From Desulfovibrio sp. (GTDB taxonomy: Bacteria > Desulfobacterota > Desulfovibrionia > Desulfovibrionales > Desulfovibrionaceae): a DNA stretch of 64,000 nt. This document shows positions 61,991 through 64,000 of this stretch, piece by piece. Under the pieces are notes generated by a model. It was not told the origin of the DNA. It ran no database searches and saw only the letters and a program-made list of their open reading frames with translations. Location of the stretch: contig JAIKXS010000065.1 in assembly GCA_024683955.1 (NCBI GenBank), forward strand, positions 1 through 64,000, given 5' to 3'. Numbering within the stretch: position 1 is the stretch's first letter; every line of letters starts with the position of its first letter. The position numbers and the translations under genes are program-made.

Positions 61991-63400
61991 ACTGTTTTGC
62001 CTTTTATTGTGTCTACACACAAAAAAAGGATACCTCCGTTTATTCTCTATGTAATTGCGTGCCGTGGCGCGGCACTGAGAAAGGGAACGCACTCAGAAAA
62101 AATCCTGACGCGGGTCCGAAAACCGAAAGAAGGGAGACTACGCTAATTGGCGTAAGAAGACAATTTCAAATATCAGGTCAATGTCCGGGCAACGGGACGG
62201 GTTTCCGCTTCCAGGCAGGCGCAGCAGCCGTTTCCTGCTGAAGGGGATTCATGGCCTGCCACCGGCCAAGATGTTCCATGCAGCATTCATTCATGCAACA
62301 TCCAAAACCCATACACTGAAAGAGATATGACGATAGTCTTAGTCGTTATCAGCCAGATAACAATGGCAATACATCCGGATTTGATATAAGCGGATATGCA
62401 ACAATAGTACTCTTTTCACACTTCTGATTTTTATCTTTCAAAAAATTTTTACTATTTCTATCTGTTACATTAATCTATTTTTGAAACATTTATGAATGAA
62501 GTACAGTTAAAAGTTCCAAACAACATTCTTTTAAATATGCATATACTGATTCAATAACAAAAATTTTACAATATATATTTTACTTCATAAATATATTTTT
62601 TATTAAAACGACATCAAAATGACAATAAAAATATATAGAAGAAGATTATGCTACACCTGACAACGTATAAAATCGGCATCGGAAGAATGCCTGCACAAAC
62701 TATAATACAGCCAATATATTGAAAAGAGTAAATATTTAAAGAATTATATACACGATATCAACACATTGAAAAAGTATGTGTCCCACAGCGTTTCGGTTAA
62801 AAATGGAGCATTGCTTTTCGCACTGACGCGGCACCCGGCCCCGGCAAACATTCAAAAAAACACATCTGCGCCTCTGACAAATCGGGAAGTATCGCGGAAA
62901 GCCTAGAGAGACAGCAGCTTCCTTCCAAGATAAGCACTCAGAAGCAATGGGCAAGGGGCAAGCCAGCCTCTTTTTTCCGGATTACCCGGAGGAAAACTTC
63001 TGCTGGATCTGGCGTGCACGGGGAGAATGTCCACCAAACTGAAAAAATGGGAGTCGCTCATCCAAAGCGCATTCCTTCATGTTATGGCGTAAAAAGCTCC
63101 CGTTCTCTCCACCATGCTGCCCCCCGCTGTCCGACCCACGCTCTGATGTCCCGGAGAATGACCGGCGATTCTGTCTCAGCCGAACCAGGAGAGAAGAAGA
63201 GAAGCACTGTATCATTCTTCTTCCGTGCCCGTTCTTTTTTCAAAAACTTTTCAAAATATATACCCTAATTTGGGGCATCGTTTCCGATGACAGATCGGAA
63301 ACACTATTTGGCGAATTTGCACTTCGGCGGCAGCCTGTTTTAAGCACACGGAAAAACGCTTCGATTTTCCGCCCTGCCCTCATATATTAAACACATCTGA
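61991..63400. other. long gene-poor region upstream of the S1-like gene
   Basis: Nothing here is a convincing gene. Near 62139-62154 lies an inverted repeat TACGC-N6-GCGTA in the likely promoter area of the S1-like gene. About 62,390-62,750 is very AT-rich. Open frames at 62736-62954 and 62982-63215 (minus) and 63014-63268 (plus) have no ribosome-binding sites and unusual composition. No tRNA-like fold was noticed. Confidence 0.4.
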
Positions 63401-63577
63401 CGGAGTCTTTCCAGCTTGTAATCGTACAAGATCCCAACGTATACTCCCATTCTGCATGTACGTGCTGAACAAACTTCCGACCGGGGGCAGGTCTGCGTTT
63501 CCAGGTGCTTACCTGACGTAAGAATTATGACTCTGGTACCGGAGAGAGACGGAGGAAGGATCCCCTGAAGTCAACGG
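63401..63577 (+). ncRNA. possible small RNA or leader preceding a terminator
   Basis: A terminator-like structure at 63578-63627 has no gene in front of it on the plus strand. The preceding ~180 nt have normal GC content within an otherwise AT-rich region and contain hairpins such as CAGGT-gctt-ACCTG (63510-63523) and CTCTGG/CCGGAG near 63531-63544. I compared it by eye with 6S, 4.5S, tmRNA and common riboswitches and found no match. This is a suggestion, not an identification. Confidence 0.25.
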
Positions 63578-63627
63578 AAGCCAGGTTTCTGCGATATCAA
63601 TCGGAATTTCCGTCTTGGCTTTTTTTC
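63578..63627 (+). terminator. possible rho-independent terminator
   Basis: AAGCCA (63578-63583) pairs with TGGCTT (63616-63621), enclosing an inner CGGAA-t-TTCCG hairpin, followed by eight T. The enclosed loop is long, so it is weaker evidence than a compact hairpin. Confidence 0.45.
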
Positions 63628-63828
63628 CGAAAAACCATATGAATAGGGGATATTCAAGATTTTTCCGCTAAAAGCCGGAACTGTACTTTTTTCCCGACAG
63701 TTTCCCGTTAGAAGCGCCTGCAAAAGGTCCGCAGGACCATGCAGCCCCCAAGCCTTTGCTCTTGGGGATGGCAACCATGTCTAACATTGTCCCCTAAACC
63801 TGAAGAGACACGCGCCGGTCCGGGGGAA
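63628..63828. other. leader region of the gene at the right edge
   Basis: It contains a perfect 7-bp hairpin CCCCAAG-N8-CTTGGGG (about 63747-63768). A minus-strand frame (63571-63774) overlaps the terminator and is not credible. Otherwise nothing is recognisable. Confidence 0.35.
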
Positions 63829-63843
63829 ATGGTGGTATACTGT

Positions 63844-64000
63844 ATGGCAACGCCCAAGAATCCCCTTGAGGACAAGGATCTCACTTCCTATTTTCCGTTT
63901 CTGCGCGAACGTGGTCTCCGCTTTCAGGGGGAACTGGGACGCATCCATGCGAACTGTTCTTCACTCGCTGACTATGCGACAATGCACAAGGAATTCGGGC
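63844..64000 (+). CDS. 5' end of a gene, possibly glucan branching enzyme / alpha-amylase family
   Basis: An open frame starts at ATG 63844 (GGTGG upstream) or at an in-frame ATG at 63829 and runs off the window. The first 52 residues include DLTSYFPFLRERGLRFQGEL and SSLADYATMHKEFG, which resemble the N-terminal helices of bacteroidal- or eukaryote-type 1,4-alpha-glucan branching enzymes, where SLADFA is followed by the first carbohydrate-binding module. The similarity is partial. A glycogen link would fit the pgm gene 6 kb away, but this is inference. Confidence 0.35.
   Translation, partial: MATPKNPLEDKDLTSYFPFLRERGLRFQGELGRIHANCSSLADYATMHKEFG

Noticed and set aside
63401..63577. 6S RNA, 4.5S RNA, tmRNA or a glycine riboswitch
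   Set aside because: Characteristic conserved sequences of these RNAs were looked for by eye and not found.

Overview
The window reads as a chromosomal segment of a Desulfovibrionaceae-type sulfate-reducing bacterium (Desulfovibrio / Bilophila / Mailhella relatives). This is inferred from gene content and order, not from a search. The supporting points are a lactate-oxidation operon with separate D- and L-lactate dehydrogenase modules, an HtrA protease next to a five-domain S1 protein, a tripartite tricarboxylate (TctCBA) importer, and a moderately GC-rich coding sequence broken by very AT-rich spacers. I saw no rRNA, tRNA, CRISPR array or prophage.

Layout. 0-6.3 kb (minus strand): a LarC1-only nickel-cofactor protein behind a MATE exporter, then the tctCBA transporter. 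6.7-24.8 kb (minus strand): a complete division and cell-wall (dcw) cluster in the order mraZ, rsmH, ftsL, ftsI, murE, murF, mraY, murD, ftsW, murG, a 0.5-kb gap, then murC, murB, ftsQ, ftsA, ftsZ. It begins at a strong sigma70-type promoter with GTGGNG repeats that look like MraZ boxes and ends at a perfect hairpin terminator. 25-29 kb: pyruvate kinase, an HD-GYP protein and a small DUF3467-like protein. 29.7-37.8 kb: an NSS-family transporter, a small hypothetical protein, an M23 lipoprotein, a HIT protein, a LapA-domain protein, MutS and a DUF1992 protein.

38.8-46.6 kb is the catabolic centre: a GlcD-like FAD oxidase with a GlcF-like Fe-S partner (probable D-lactate dehydrogenase), LutC/LldG plus a LutB-LutA (LldF-LldE) fusion (probable L-lactate dehydrogenase), and an LldP permease. 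A sigma54-like promoter lies upstream. The permease is separated from the dehydrogenases by the decayed 3' end of a TnpB transposon. LarC at the left edge could belong to the lactate racemase pathway that would link the two lactate isomers, but no other lar gene is in view.

47.6-56 kb: a BCCT transporter and then the most unusual gene, a 1931-residue protein with a long alanine-rich coiled-coil region and a UbiB/ABC1-type atypical kinase domain near its C-terminus. 56.5-64 kb: phosphoglucomutase, HtrA, the S1-domain protein, a long gene-poor stretch, and the first codons of a gene that may be a glucan-branching enzyme.

Two 83-nt copies of an IS200/IS605-type right end (2969-3051 and 44701-44783) survive without a functional tnpB. 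They and the giant kinase fusion are the observations I would check first.
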